Positions 1 to 11,422 are shown, counted from the first letter of the stretch. The stretch: DNA of 64,000 nucleotides from Charina bottae (GCA_023362775.1 JALMGJ010000006.1:58433501-58497500); one strand, 5' to 3'. The notes: generated by a model not told the origin, from the letters alone. Numbers and translations: made by a program.

Positions 1-1253
1 CCTCTTTTCCTAATAGGGAACCTCAATGTCCCTTGGTTTATGGGGAGACTCCAGGTGAAATGACAGATGGCTAAAGCACAGGTGTTGCAAATCCCACTGT
101 GAATTTGATTAAGCACAGGGCATGATCATGTGGTGGTATTAGTGAAGAGGGCTTATTTCTTAACTGTTGCTGTATCTTTGATCTGCTCACTAGGACTTCC
201 TCAGGTGGTAGCTGGGCTGCTGATGGCTAACTCTGAGGTAGACTTATTGGTCCAGTCAGTAGCCTGCTATGATAAGCCTGTGATGCATTTTGAAAGTAGA
301 CTTGCTTTTATCTGTTCCAAATTACGTAACACAATTATTGCAAATCCTGATGAGCTTATGGAGTTTGGTCACTGTCTTTGGAATCAATTTGGACAAGCTT
401 ACTGTCTTTCATCCTGATTGTCATTCTTTCTTTCCTCTTCCTGTCTCTTTTATTTTCTAGGATTGTTAGCAGCCAGCATCTGCTGTAGAGATTTAGGTGG
501 TCTTATCAGAACTTTCTTTAAAGTCTTTCGTTGACCACAAGAACTTGTAATTTATGCCCTCTGAATATTTGGGAAGTTCATTCATGTATTAATATTGAAA
601 CAGCTAAGCAGCTAGTTCAAGCTTTGGTGTAATTTTGGGGAGGCTTTCCTGCCGGTATTCTCTGCCCTCTGGTTGAAGTTCAGAATGGCGTGATCCATGA
701 GGTCCTGAAGCTTTTCCTATTCACCTCTTCTCCTTCATCTCTTCTTTCCATCAATCCTTACACTGGCTAGGGCTTTGGGAGCATTATCAGTTCGAACTGC
801 CAGTATTAATCTTCCAAGTAATGCGTAAAGGAACCCAGTAATTTGAGTAACTTGATTCCTGTTCCTGTATGCTTAGCTCTTACAATTAAGATACCTTAGT
901 TTTTTTTCTCATGTCAGAATAGCAACCTAGTGTTTTAAACCTTTCTCCATCTAGTTCCTACTGTTTAGAATCAACTTCCCACTGAACTATGCTTGGAGTC
1001 TTAGATTTAAAAAGACCCTTAAATGCTTCTCTTTTCAGGTCCTTTTATGAAGCTAGAAGAACTTTCCAGTGTCACTACTCAATATGTTAAAATTATGGTG
1101 GTGCTGGAATTAGATAATGTTTTTAAATTGATTATCTTACTGTTACACTGTTGATACTGATTGACACTGTGTTGTGATTTTTATTGTTTTGTTTGTACTG
1201 TGCTTAGCTATAAGCAAGTTCCAAATACAATTACTAAAGTAAACATGCTAAAA
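1..1253 (+). mobile_element. Old CR1/L2-type LINE remnant, endonuclease part
   Basis: Decayed coding sequence of a CR1/L2-group LINE entering from the left edge. Around 10-50 a frame reads IGNLNVPW, which resembles the GDFN.P motif of the apurinic endonuclease domain. Around 190-250 a frame reads LGLPQVVAG...VDLLV, like the LGLSQ.I..PT....LDLVF block that follows it in younger copies. The reading frame is broken many times. From about 420 to 1253 I see no recognisable domain; it is probably the worn middle of the same element. Collinearity with 1619-2092 and 4406-4730 supports one element. No host gene is seen here. Confidence 0.5.
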
Positions 1254-1610
1254 CAGGGGTCCCCAACCCCCAGGCTGCAGACCGGTCCCAGTCCGTGGCC
1301 TGTTGGGAACCAGGCCACCATGCCGGTCCCCAAACCCCGCCCCCCCCAGTCTGCGCAATTGGCTCCCGCCTGCAAACCCCACCCCCCGGTCTGCACGATT
1401 GGCTCCCACCTGCAAACCCCGCCCCCCGGTCTGCGCGATTGGCTCCCGCCTTCAAACCCCACCCCGGTCCATGCGATTGCCTCCCGCCTGCAAACCCTGC
1501 CCCCCGGTCCGTGCAATTGGCTCCCACCTGCAAACCCCGCCCACCCAGTCTGTGGAAAAATTGTCTTCCACGAAACCGGTCCCTCATGCCAAAAAGGTTG
1601 GGTACCCCTG
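1254..1610. mobile_element. Non-autonomous hAT element (357 bp)
   Basis: Terminal inverted repeats CAGGGGTCCCCAACC at the left and its near complement GGTTGGGTACCCCTG at the right. It is flanked by a perfect 8-bp duplication TGCTAAAA (1246-1253 and 1611-1618), the target duplication length of hAT transposons. The interior is C-rich and holds about five tandem copies of a roughly 40-bp unit containing GATTGGCTCCCGCCTGCAAA. No transposase is encoded; the open frames across it are by-products of its composition. Boundaries are exact to the base. Confidence 0.9.
1350..1556. repeat. Minisatellite inside hAT MITE, about 40-bp unit
   Basis: About five head-to-tail units, each with an ATTGGCTCCC(A/G)CCTGCAAACC core followed by a CCCCGCCCCC-like stretch and GGTCTGCGCG-like spacer. 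On the opposite strand each unit is a CCAAT box next to a GC-rich box. The same unit recurs in the hAT elements at 46.5 and 53.2 kb. Confidence 0.75.
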
Positions 1611-1618
1611 TGCTAAAA

Positions 1619-2092
1619 TAACAGTTATTGCAATCTGAGGAAGACAAAACACTTGTTGGAGTTAGACCACCTACTCATTCCCCAGATCCTTGTCTACTGT
1701 GGCAGTTAAGATTCAGCAGAGAGGAACTAACATTGTGATCCAGGGACAGGTCAGAGACTCTTTATATTTGGAAGTTATGCCTTTCTCTTGGAGCTGCTAG
1801 CATGACTGTTCTTGAAAGATCACTCCCTGGATCCTGAAGCATTGGACTACATATGCCCATTTGCAAATATTCCTTTCTTGTGTAAGCTCCTGGAAAGGGT
1901 AATCATCATCCAGTTACAAACATACTTAGAAAAAGCCAAAATCCACTTAGTCTAACTTCAGGTCTGAATATCATACAGAAACAGCTTTGATTATTCTGAC
2001 TGATGACCTTTACAAGAAGAGAGACATGATGATTCCATGTTGATTCTCCTTGATCTCTCCATAATCTTTCACACCACTGATTATGGGATACT
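1619..2092 (+). mobile_element. Old CR1/L2-type LINE remnant, reverse transcriptase N-part
   Basis: Continuation of the remnant starting at 1. One frame near 1665 reads PPTHSPDPCLLW, comparable to the LDPCPSWLV block of CR1/L2 polymerases. Near 1885 it reads LLERVIIIQLQTYLEK, comparable to LGKVVEKVV..QLQ..L. Near 2055 a frame reads ILLDLSIIFHTTDYGI, the LIDLSAAFDTIDHGIL reverse transcriptase motif A block. Frameshifts and stops separate these blocks. The BovB at 2103 inserted directly downstream. Confidence 0.6.
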
Positions 2093-2102
2093 ATGCTGGG
2101 AT

Positions 2103-4389
2103 AACAAACACTCTCTTCCAACAACCTAAAAGACGACTTTATACATGGACTTCACCAGATGGTCGACACCGAAATCAGATTGACTACATCCTTTGCAGCC
2201 AAAGGTGGCGGACATCTATACAGTTGGTAAAAACAAGACCTGGAACTGACTGTAGTTCAGATCACGAACTTCTTATTGCAAAATTTAGAATCAGACTAAA
2301 GAGAATAGGGAAGACCCACAGATCAGTTAGATATGAGCTCACTAATATTCCTAAGGAATATGCAGTGGAGGTGAAGAATAGATTTAAGGGACTAGATTTA
2401 GTAGATAGGGTCCCGGAAGAACTATGGATAGAAGTTTGCAACATTGTTCAGGAGGCAGCAACAAAAAACATCCCAAAGAAAAAGAAAACCAAGAAGGCAA
2501 GATGGCTGTCTGCTGAGACACTGGAAGTAGCCCGAGAAAGAAGGAAAGCAAAAGGCAACAGTGATAGGGGGAGATATGCCCAATTAAATGCAAAGTTCCA
2601 CAGGTTAGCCAGAAGAGATAAGGAATTATTTTTAAACAAGCAATGTGCGGAAGTGGAAGAAGACAATAGAATAGGAAGGACAAGAGACCTCTTCCAGAAA
2701 ATTAGAAACATCGGAGGAAAATTCCAGGCAAAAATGGGTATGATCAAAAACAAAGATGGTAAGGACCTAACAGAAGCAGAAGAGATCAAGAAAAGGTGGC
2801 AAGAATATACGGAAGATCTGTATAGGAAGGATAATAATATTGGAGATAGCTTTGACGGTGTGGTCAGTGAGTTAGAGCCAGACATCCTGAAGAGTGAGGT
2901 TGAATGGGCCTTAAGAAGCATTGCTAATAACAAGGCAGCAGGAGACGACGGTATCCCAGCTGAACTGTTTAAAATCTTGCAAGATGATGCTGTCAAGCTG
3001 ATGCATGCCATATGCCAGCAAATTTGGAAAACACAAGAATGGCCATCAGATTGGAAAAAAACAACTTATATCCCCATACCAAAAAAGGGAAGCACTAAAG
3101 AATGTTCAAACTATCGAACAGTGGCACTTATTTCACATGCCAGTAAGGTAATGCTCAAGATCTTGCAAGGTAGACTCCAGCAATTCATGGAGCGAGAATT
3201 GCCAGATGTACAAGCTGGGTTTAGAAAAGGCAGAGGAACTAGAGACCAAATTGCCAATATCCGCTGGATAATGGAGAAAGCCAGGGAGTTTCAGAAAAAC
3301 ATCTATTTTTGTTTTATTGACTATTCTAAAGCCTTTGACTGTGTGGATCATAACAAATTGTGGCAAGTTCTTGGTGGTATGGGGATACCAAGTCATCTTG
3401 TCTGCCTCCTGAGGAATCTGTATAACGACCAAGTAGCAACGGTAAGAACAGACCACGGAACAACGGACTGGTTTAAGATTGGGAAAGGAGTACGGCAGGG
3501 CTGTATACTCTCACCCTACCTATTCAACCTGTACGCAGAACACATCATGTGACATGCTGGGCTTGAGGAATCCAAGGCTGGAGTTAAAATCGCTGGAAGA
3601 AACATTAACAATCTTAGATATGCAGATGATACCACTTTGATGGCTGAAAGTGAGGAGGAGTTGAGGAGCCTTATGACGAAGGTGAAAGAAGAAAGTGCAA
3701 AAGCTGGGTTGCAGTTAAACCTCAAAAAAACCAAGATTATGGCAACGAGCTTGATTGATGACTGGCAAATAGAGGGAGAAAAAGTGGAGGCAGTGACAGA
3801 CTTTGTATTTCTAGGCGCAAAGATTACTGCAGACGCTGACTGCAGCCAGGAAATCAGAAGACGTCTACTTCTTGGGAGGAGAGCAATGGCAAATCTTGAT
3901 AAAATAGTTAAGAGCAGAGACATCACACTGACAACAAAGGTCCGCATAGTTAAAGCAATGGTATTCCCTGTAGTAACCTATGGCTGTGAGAGCTGGACCA
4001 TAAGGAAGGCTGAGCGAAGGAAGATAGATGCTTTTGAACTGTGGTGTTGGAGGAAAATTCTGAGAGTGCCTTGGACTGCAAGAAGATCAAACCAGTCCAT
4101 ACTCCAGGAAATAAAGCCAGACTGCTCACTTGAGGGAATGATATTAAAGGCAAAACTGAAGTACTTTGGCCACATAATGAGAAGACAGGATACCCTGGAG
4201 AAGAAGCTGATGCTAGGGAAAGTGGAAGGCAAAAGGAAGAGGGGCCGACCAAGGGCAAGATGGATGGATGATATTCTGGAGGTGACAGACTCAACCATGG
4301 GGGAGCTGGGGATGGTGACGGCCGACAGGAAGCTCTGGCGTGGGCTGGTCCATAAAGTCACGAAGAGTCGGAAGCGACTGAACGAATAA
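2103..4389 (+). pseudogene. BovB ORF2 fragment with one in-frame stop
   Basis: The product would be the endonuclease-reverse transcriptase of a BovB LINE, which nicks target DNA and copies its own RNA there. The frame shows the end of the APE-type endonuclease (TLFQQPKRRLYTW, RNQIDYILCSQRW, SDHELL), then reverse transcriptase blocks (YRTVALISHASK, QAGFRKGRGTRDQ, FCFIDYSKAFDCVDH, GVRQGCILSPYLFNLY, LRYADDTTLMAES) and the C-terminal YGCESWTIRKAER and FELWCWRKILRVPWTARRSN blocks. The catalytic YADD is at about 3619-3630. A single TGA at 3550-3552 interrupts an otherwise open frame that resumes unchanged to the stop after 4386. The first codons of the open frame (2083-2102) are host flank, not BovB. 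Confidence 0.92.
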
Positions 4390-4395
4390 ACAACA
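2103..4395 (+). mobile_element. BovB LINE (RTE clade), 5'-truncated
   Basis: A 2.29-kb BovB copy starting inside the endonuclease domain and running to the typical BovB 3' end with an ACAACAA tail. It is flanked by a perfect 10-bp target duplication ATGCTGGGAT (2093-2102 and 4396-4405), so the insertion is intact and 5' truncation occurred during integration. It landed in reverse transcriptase sequence of an older CR1/L2 element, giving a relative age order. Divergence from the copy at 31.8 kb is clear in both DNA and protein. Confidence 0.93.
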
Positions 4396-4405
4396 ATGCT
4401 GGGAT

Positions 4406-4730
4406 TGCCACTAAAATTTATGTTGAGCTACTGTACTTGAGTTGTAAGGTCACACAAAGTTCTCCTCTTTCTTCATTGATGTTAAAATTTTCATGAACTG
4501 ATGGGGTAATTATCTGAAGATCTGGAATACTGTGTCATCAATAATGCTGAAGACACTGAGTTCTATCTCTCCTTTCCACAAGAATCAAGAGAGGTTGTGT
4601 AAGACCTTGACAATTGTCTTGATGTTACAATGATGGCTTGATGAGAACCAAAACACCGAAGGTGAATCCAGGCAAGATGGAGTTATTATGTATAGGTGTC
4701 TTCAGTGGCAAGAAGGGGCAAAAGATATAA
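4406..4730 (+). mobile_element. Old CR1/L2-type LINE remnant, continuation after BovB
   Basis: Resumes the older LINE after the BovB. Fragments at 4500-4700 read GILCHQ, LDNCLDV-like, GLMRTK and NPGKMELL in shifting frames. These match the order RCHQYADDTQ, ...DRCLAAV, WMR.NKLRLNP.KTE of CR1/L2 reverse transcriptases. Many frameshifts indicate great age. Confidence 0.5.
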
Positions 4731-4799
4731 GTATTTCCCCAAAGGAATTTGCCCTGTGTCTTGGTTGGGTTTGTATCATCCTGGGATCTACAGCATATT

Positions 4800-4900
4800 T
4801 TTTATTTATTTGTTACTTTATTTATTTATCAACTTGTGTGCCCCCTCACCACAAAATAACTCTAGGTGGCTTAATAATGATGTTAACACAAAAATAGAAA
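4800..4900 (-). repeat. LINE/SINE 3'-tail remnant
   Basis: Read on the minus strand this resembles the shared L2-type 3' end: a GCCACCTAGAGT block, a degenerate GGCACACAA block and then (GATAAATAAATA)-type repeats. The orientation is opposite to the LINE remnant upstream, so it is a separate insertion. Confidence 0.4.
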
Positions 4901-5339
4901 TAACAAAAGAGACAAAAGGCATTATATTTCCTTGTTTTTCATTGTATTCTCCTTCTCTAATAAACTCCTTATATCTAGAGATCTGGCATCTTTGGTTTAA
5001 AAGGAGAGTATCCTATTAAAACCTTCCCCATGTGCAAGGCTGCATAGCTACCTCTGAGCTTCAGGATTGGCAGGTTTCTTAATTTCTGTGTTACTGGTTT
5101 TGAGCTGGAATAATCAAAGCCAGCAATACAGAGTTAGATTAATGAGTGAAGTTCTTAGCGGAAGGGCTAAGAACTCCTCAGCTAGGCAATGGTTACATTA
5201 GGATGTTAGAACTAAGAAATGGCAGCCTACTACAATTATTTTTTACTGGAGAAACTCAGAAGAAAGCATTGGCCAGTAAGGTTTTAAACTATCTTGCTCT
5301 CAGATTGTAACAATAATCTTATGGTATCTGGAGAATACC
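4901..5339. other. No gene or clear repeat seen
   Basis: AT-rich sequence with no long reading frame and no repeat I recognise. Confidence 0.5.
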
Positions 5340-5661
5340 ATATAATTAAAACTATGGTTTTCCCAGTAGTAATGTATGGCTGTGAGAGTTGGACCATAAG
5401 GAAGGCTGAGCGCCGAAGAATTGATGCTATCGAACTGTGGTGCTGGAGAAGACTCTTAAGAGTCCCTTGGACTGCAAGGAGGTCAAATCAGTCAATCCTA
5501 AAGGAAATCAATTCCAATGACTGTTCATTGGAAAGACAGATACTGAAGCTGAAGCTCAAATACTTTGCCCACCTAATGCGAAGAGAGGACTCACTGGAAA
5601 AGACCCTGATGCTGGGAAAGACTGAAGGCAAAAGGAGAAGGGGACGGCAGAGGATGAGATG
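5340..5661 (+). mobile_element. BovB fragment, truncated at both ends
   Basis: About 320 bp of BovB ORF2 C-terminal coding sequence. It covers TMVFPVVMYGCESWTIRKAE, ELWCWRRLLRVPWTARRSNQ and LMLGKTEGKRRRGRQRMRW. The frame is open across the fragment, with one added codon (INSND in place of INPD). The left end begins abruptly and the right end stops before the normal BovB 3' terminus, so it is not a standard 5'-truncated insertion. Loss of the 3' end suggests later deletion or rearrangement. Confidence 0.88.
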
Positions 5662-6353
5662 GTGCCTCCCCCTAATTGTTTCAGGCTACCCTGTACATGT
5701 TTACTGTTGTTTTATACTTGCTATATTGTTGTTATGATTTAAAATTTGGTCTTGGAACATAAAAATGAATGAATGAATAAATTCATTAATAGATACTCTT
5801 TCTGTGGGTCTCCATGACTACATGGAATTTGCTTTGAAGTTGCAATTGCAAAGTAAGTAAATGGCTATTCAATAATCACTCCAAACTCAAAAAGGAAATC
5901 TGTACTTTTTCAATGCATATGAAACTAAAGGTTTTGCAGTGCCATTTATCAAAGAATAATCTGTTCATATTACTGCATCTTCTACTGATCATAATATTAT
6001 ATTAACATTTAAAAATGTATATCAAAAGTCATTGCTGCTTTGAAAAGAAACCATTTGAGGAACTTGATTCTATACAATTAACAGAAATACATGAAAATTA
6101 GCATCAACATGTCACACACTTACACACATGAATACCCACACATTATGACTTGGATTTTGCTTGCCATGTGCAATGCTTTGAAGTGGAGAGCTTGCTTGAC
6201 TATGTCAAGTTGATCCTTTGCCATTATACTACATCAACTCTTGGCAGCACAATGTGCAACTGCAGCTATTTTCTATAAAAAAGACTGAATCAGATTTGTC
6301 AATCAATGTGGTTTTTTTGGCATTTTTGGACTTGGCTTGGTTTAACATGCTTT
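5662..6353. other. No gene seen
   Basis: AT-rich. A short (GAAT)n run at about 5765-5785 resembles a worn LINE tail. No coding region is recognisable. Confidence 0.45.
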
Positions 6354-6563
6354 TGTTGTTTATTCGTTCAGTCGCTTCCGACTCTTCGTGATTTCATGAA
6401 CCAGCCCACGCCAGAGCTTCCTGTTGGCTGTCACCATCCCCAGCTCCCCCACGGTCGAGTCCGTCACCTCCAGAATATCATCCATCCATCTTGCCCTTGG
6501 TCAGCCCCTCTTCCTTTTACCTTCCACTTTCCCTAGCATCAGCATCTTCTCCAGGGTATCTTC
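6354..6563 (-). mobile_element. BovB 3'-end fragment
   Basis: Reverse-strand BovB 3' terminus. From the left end it reads GTTGTTTATTCGTTCAGTCG, the complement of the BovB tail, followed by about 200 bp of C-terminal coding sequence including the KRGRP and RWMDDILEVTDS regions. It is closer to the copy at 2.1-4.4 kb than to the young copy at 31.8 kb. No clear target duplication was found. Confidence 0.85.
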
Positions 6564-8269
6564 ATAAACTTCATAATGGGGCATATTTATCCGAGCATTG
6601 GATAAAAACAATAATGAAACCTTTCTCCCATTATGGATTTGTAACACAAGAATGACAATAAGTATTTTTGAGTCAGACTGCACTGATTTAAATACAAGAT
6701 CATCATGGTAACTGCTACTTGAGTGTGAAGTTGATGTAACTGTTTTACTTACTTTGAACATTCTTCAAGAGTGAGAAAGGAGTTGGGTCTCTTCTGTGCA
6801 GCAGAAAAGATAAGGACAGTACAGTAGAATCAAAAAACAGATTTAAATTCTGAGGTGTAATCCAGGACAGACTAGGAAGGAATGTTTAAAGTTGCAGCTG
6901 ACAAACCACCATTGATTATGAAGTAATACATGAAGCTCAGAATCCAGCAAAATTAAAAAATAGAAGATCTAAGGTGATCATCATTTAGGAAGAAGTTGAC
7001 ACTGACCAAAGAATGCCAAAATAGAAGCAGTATAAGTAAAAGCAGTGACTTATTAATATCGTGGAGAACAGGAGGCCATGATGAAAATATCTAATGAAAG
7101 ATGAAGGAGGTATCTAGACCACTGAGAATCTAGAATCTCTGATACTATGAATGATAAAGGGATCTATTCAGTTATATCCATGATGCAGGGTCATATTAAG
7201 TACAGAAAGTAGAAACTCATCCCCTTATAGTATTGGAGTTAGTTTAACCCCAATCTTTGAACCAAGGAAGATGATGGTACTGTGTGGAATTATTATAGCC
7301 AAGAGAGTATTGGGATCTACAGTATTAACCAGCAACCAAACAAAGACAGATTGCCATGGACCTGTCTCAAGATGAGATAGATCAAAAAGAACGAAAGTAT
7401 TTCAAGAGCAAATATTATACTTTTAAGCCCCAGCCACCCTGCTGAGTCAGCAAGAGACCCCGTCTTCTCTTCCTGGGCACAGAAGACCCTGATGCACAAC
7501 AGGGACTTTCTCCGCTCCACCCAGCCCTCAATAACTTTGTCATATGAAGATAAAATGTCAGAAGACAGAGACATGCAGGACTGCTTGGTCATGTTGTCAG
7601 TCAGTCAAATCAGGCAAGTTTAACCAGGAAACAAGTCTAATTAGCACAAGCTATGCTTGGGGAGGGACCAGAAGCTACTAATATTTAGGGAGCAGCCTGA
7701 GTATGGCAAAGCTCTTGGAATAATATTGGTCAGTGAGGGCATGCCTTAACTCCCAATTTGCCTAATTCCTTGCTTCAAAATGTATCTGGAATTTACCTTG
7801 GTTTGTTTCTGAATTTCTCATTCATTTGCCCTTTCCAATGCTGTTTTTCAGGGAATAGCCTGACTTTGGACCAAATTTATGACTACGAAGTAGTTTGAAA
7901 GATTTAGTGTGATAATAACACAATAATAACAAGCTGCTCTTTGTAAGGCCAAAACACAAGGTATGAGAAGCAAACAGGCATACCAAACTCATTAGATATC
8001 AGCAATTCCATGTAAGAAAGATGGTGGGACTAAGAATACAAAGGATCCCAATTTTCATCTTCAGACTTTGAGCCTGCTTTTATAATACAAGGGATATTGG
8101 ATAGGGTAACAAAAGCCAGAGAGCATGGATGAAGATTGATATTCATAATACTACAGACATCAGATACTTCCCGTAATTAGCATGATAGATAAATGTATAG
8201 ATTTTCATATTTTCAAGCTTAAAATTAAAGCAGATCTACCCAGCATTAAGGGAGGTTTGGAATCACTGG
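6564..8269. other. No gene or confident repeat seen
   Basis: About 1.7 kb of mixed-composition DNA. Open frames on either strand are short and match nothing I recognise. An old unclassified repeat cannot be excluded around 7290-7700. Confidence 0.45.
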
Positions 8270-8355
8270 TCATTGGCAATAATGACCGGTAAGCTGCCTG
8301 GAGTCACCATGTGAGTTGGGCGGCCTTATAAATCTGTTTAATAAATAAAATAAAT
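8270..8355 (+). repeat. L2-type LINE or SINE 3'-tail remnant
   Basis: Contains AAGCTGCCTGGAGTCACC, GTTGGGCGGCCTTATAAAT and then (AATAAAATAA)n. This is the conserved 3' end and simple-repeat tail shared by CR1/L2 LINEs and dependent SINEs in reptiles. Only the tail is recognisable. Confidence 0.6.
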
Positions 8356-9123
8356 AAAATAACAGAATACTTCATCTTCACTGAGTAGGCCATGGCTACT
8401 TCAAATGGAGAGGATGCCACATTCTTTTGAAGTGCAGTAGCCTTAGCTATAATGAAAAAATGGCCCAGAACAGAAGCCAAACAAAGGCTTTTAAAAGACT
8501 GGCTTAAGAACTGAGAGTGAGAAACAATGATGTATTAGTGTGAAGTGCCTGCTCCCAAAGTGAATCTCAAGCTTGCAGGTGCTGATGGCATGTAATTCTG
8601 ACAATAAATACAAGATTCAACCTGAAGGCCCTTGCCTGAACAAAAGAGACAGAGTGTTCCTCTGTTGGAGGGAGACTATTCACCCAATCAGTGGATTTTT
8701 GAAAGAATGATCTTGAGGCCATAGGCCATAAAGAATTCAAGAATACCCACAAAATGCTTCAAATTGCTACGGTGGCAGTAAAAGACAAATTAAGGTATTT
8801 CATCCTATTCTCAGTGTGGGAATGTGAAGTAGAGAGTGTGTCCCACTGGAAACTCCGCAAGCAAACGCCAGCGTCCGCTCTGGGAGAAGTCAGCCAGAAA
8901 CCCTGAAAAAAACCCTCCTTACACCCCAGCCCCAAATTTTACCTTGGGGCTGAGAGGTGTGTTGGAGTTGGGGTGAATCTTGAGTCTTCTCCGGACGGAG
9001 CGGGAACGGAGTTCGGCAGTTGGGGCCGTGGTGGGGTTGCATCCCAGCGGTTCGCAACCGGTCGTTGGAGTCGCCGGCCTGGCAGAGTTGGTGTGATGAG
9101 CCGGGGCTTTTTGGGCCTGCCGG

Positions 9124-9345
9124 AGCTGCTGGAACATATGGCCCGGTGGGGCTCGATAGAACCAGGTGGAGGCTGCGGAGTCTGGTGGAAGCTACGGAGG
9201 CGGCGGAGCCTGGTAACGACCAGCGGAGCGGCCGGAGTTGCTGGAGCTTGCGGCCCAGTGGGGCTCGACGGAACCAGGTGAAGCTGCGGAGCCTGGTGGA
9301 GGCCACGGAGGCGGCGGAGCCTGGTAACGACCAGCGGAGCTGGCG
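9124..9345 (+). repeat. Two tandem 111-bp units in LINE leader
   Basis: The block with GGGCTCGATAGAACCAGGTG and CGGCGGAGCCTGGTAACGAC (second motif at 9201) recurs 111 bp later (at 9312). Tandem leader units of this kind in LINEs often carry promoter activity; that role is inferred. Confidence 0.8.
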
Positions 9346-10084
9346 GTTGACGGTTGAGGGAACCAGGAACGTCCGCTCCCGGACGGAGCGGCGTTGTGCG
9401 ACGGAGTCCAACAGGCCCATCAGACCTGGGGGGCCCTATGACGGGGTGGATGGCTACGAAGACTTGGACCTCAGTAACCACAGAAAGGACACCTACGGTG
9501 GCCGGTAGAGACCGATTAGATCTGGCTCAAAGAACCGGCTAAGTGACCCCACAAAGGTTGAAGAACTTGGGGGACTTGAGAACTGTGGAGCCGGGGCCTG
9601 TGGAGGCCTATAGAGACCAGTGGAGGCCGGCTGGAACTGGGACCAGCAGTAGGCTTGAAATCTGTCCCTGGAATTGGGGTGCCCCAAAAAAGGACGCTCA
9701 TTTTATCTTATTGTTATCTGGACTCCACTATTGAAATCAAGATTGTTCAATAGTTGCTGCTTGTGAGTCATTTGAAAGACGACCACCCCCGTTGTCAGGG
9801 CGGCAGAAATCACGGGGTCTCTTGTGTGAGTGTGGTTCCCTCCCCGTGAGTGGGAGACGCGGGTGGGGCCTAGGATTGTATGTGTGTGAGAGAGTACCTA
9901 TCCCTGAGTGAGAGACAGGGTAGGTAGGAGTGACTGTTGCCCCTCTGTGGCTAGTGAGAGAGGCCACAGGGGGCAGAGTGATTGGATGATGAATTGAAGG
10001 GGCGGTTGGGGCTCACCAGCGCCGAGAGCTTCGGTTGGTTGCGCTGGTGGCCTACAACTGCCCAGGAGGATTGAGAGTGTAAGG

Positions 10085-11422
10085 ATGGATGCATGGAAGA
10101 GACCCCTGTTTAGTTCCAGGTTTTCGAGGGATTCGGGAGTGGAGGCGACCGGATCAGGAAACTCTGGGGACTATAATGTGGGCAATCCGACTGAGGTGGT
10201 GACAGGCAGGAGATATTGTGACGGGAACTGGAGGACAGGCCATTTCCGGGGAAGGCGCCCCCGGTGTTTGATACTGGTGGCGTGTTCCGGTCCTCCGAGT
10301 TCTACCCTAGGTTCTAGACAGCAGATCCTTGAGGGCCCCGGTTTCCGGCTGCTGCTACTTAACGCCAGGTCAGTAAACAACAAAGCCCCTCTCATAAGTG
10401 AATTAATCATGGAGAGAGGGGCTGACCTGGCGTGTATTACTGAGACCTGGCTGGGCCCAGAGGGAGGGGTAGCCCTCTCGGAGATGTGCCCGGCCGGTTT
10501 TCAGGTGTGGCACCAGCCGAGAGACCGGGGTAGGGGAGGAGGGGTGGCAGTTATCATCAGAGAGGCTCTGGTGGCTTTCAGGGGCCTTGCTCCACAAGTG
10601 CCGGGATGCGAGACCCTGTTTTTCAAGTTGGGTGCCAGAGAACAGTTGGGAGTGTTGCTATTGTACCAGCCTCCCTGCTGCGTAGCAACCTCCCTGCCTG
10701 AGCTGCTGGAGGCCGTCTCAGGGTTGGCGGTGGAGGTAGCACTACCCCGTTCGGAACCGGTGCGTAATCTGGGGGTCCTTCTAGACTCATGACTCCTGCT
10801 CGAAGAGCAGGTGGCAGTCGTGGCTAGGAGGGCTTTCGCACAACTTCGGTTAGTGTGTCAGTTACGCCCATTCCTGGATCGCGACGCCCTCCGTACAGTC
10901 ACTCATGCTCTTGTCATCTCCCATATAGATTATTGCAATGCGCTCTACATGGGGCTACCCTTGAAGACTATCCGGAAGCTACAGCTGGTGCAGAATGCAG
11001 CCGCGCGGGCAGTTTTGGGTGCGTCAAGATCCGCACATGTAACACCGCTGCTCCGCGAGCTGCATTTTGTGCCGGTTTGCTTCCGGGTACAATTCAAGGT
11101 GTTGGTTATCACCTTTAAAGCCCTACATGGCATGGGGCCAGAATACCTGAGGGACCATCTTATCCCCATGTTATCGACCCGCCCCACCCGGTCATTCAGA
11201 GAGGGCCTGCTGCGAACCCCATCAATTAAAGAGTGTCATCTGATGGGGTCTAGGAGGCAGGCCTTCTCTGTGACAGTGCCCACTCTATGGAACATCCTGC
11301 CCCCAGAGTTCAGACAGATCTCCTCCCTCCCGACCTTTAGGAAAGAGCTGAAGACCTGGTTCTGCCGCCTGGCATGGGAGGGAAGGAGGGATAGTTCCTC
11401 ATGGGGGTGGCTAATCCCCTAA
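10085..11422 (+). pseudogene. CR1/L2 ORF2 with reverse transcriptase core deleted
   Basis: The frame gives the endonuclease start (LNARSVNNKAPLISELI, ADLACITETWLGPEGG, GGGVAVIIRE, LLYQPPCCVATSLPELLEAV). At about 10737 it jumps directly to the C-terminal polymerase region (VRNLGVLLDS, HALVISHIDYCNALYMGLP, KLQLVQNAAARAV, FKVLVITFKALHG, LWNILPPEFRQ, KTWFCRLAW). Compared with the copy at 49.4-52.0 kb about 1.78 kb is missing, covering the GDFN end of the endonuclease and every catalytic polymerase motif including YADD. The junction keeps the reading frame. One TGA at 10790-10792 separates the halves. It could not have copied itself after the deletion. Confidence 0.85.

Noticed and set aside
130..417. 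95-codon open frame with a hydrophobic start resembling a signal peptide
   Set aside because: The segment LGLPQVVAG...VDLLV matches the endonuclease region of CR1/L2 LINEs, so this is a worn LINE fragment rather than a secreted protein.
1161..1647. Several overlapping proline/arginine-rich open frames
   Set aside because: They read through the C-rich minisatellite of a hAT MITE in five frames at once, which is a composition effect.
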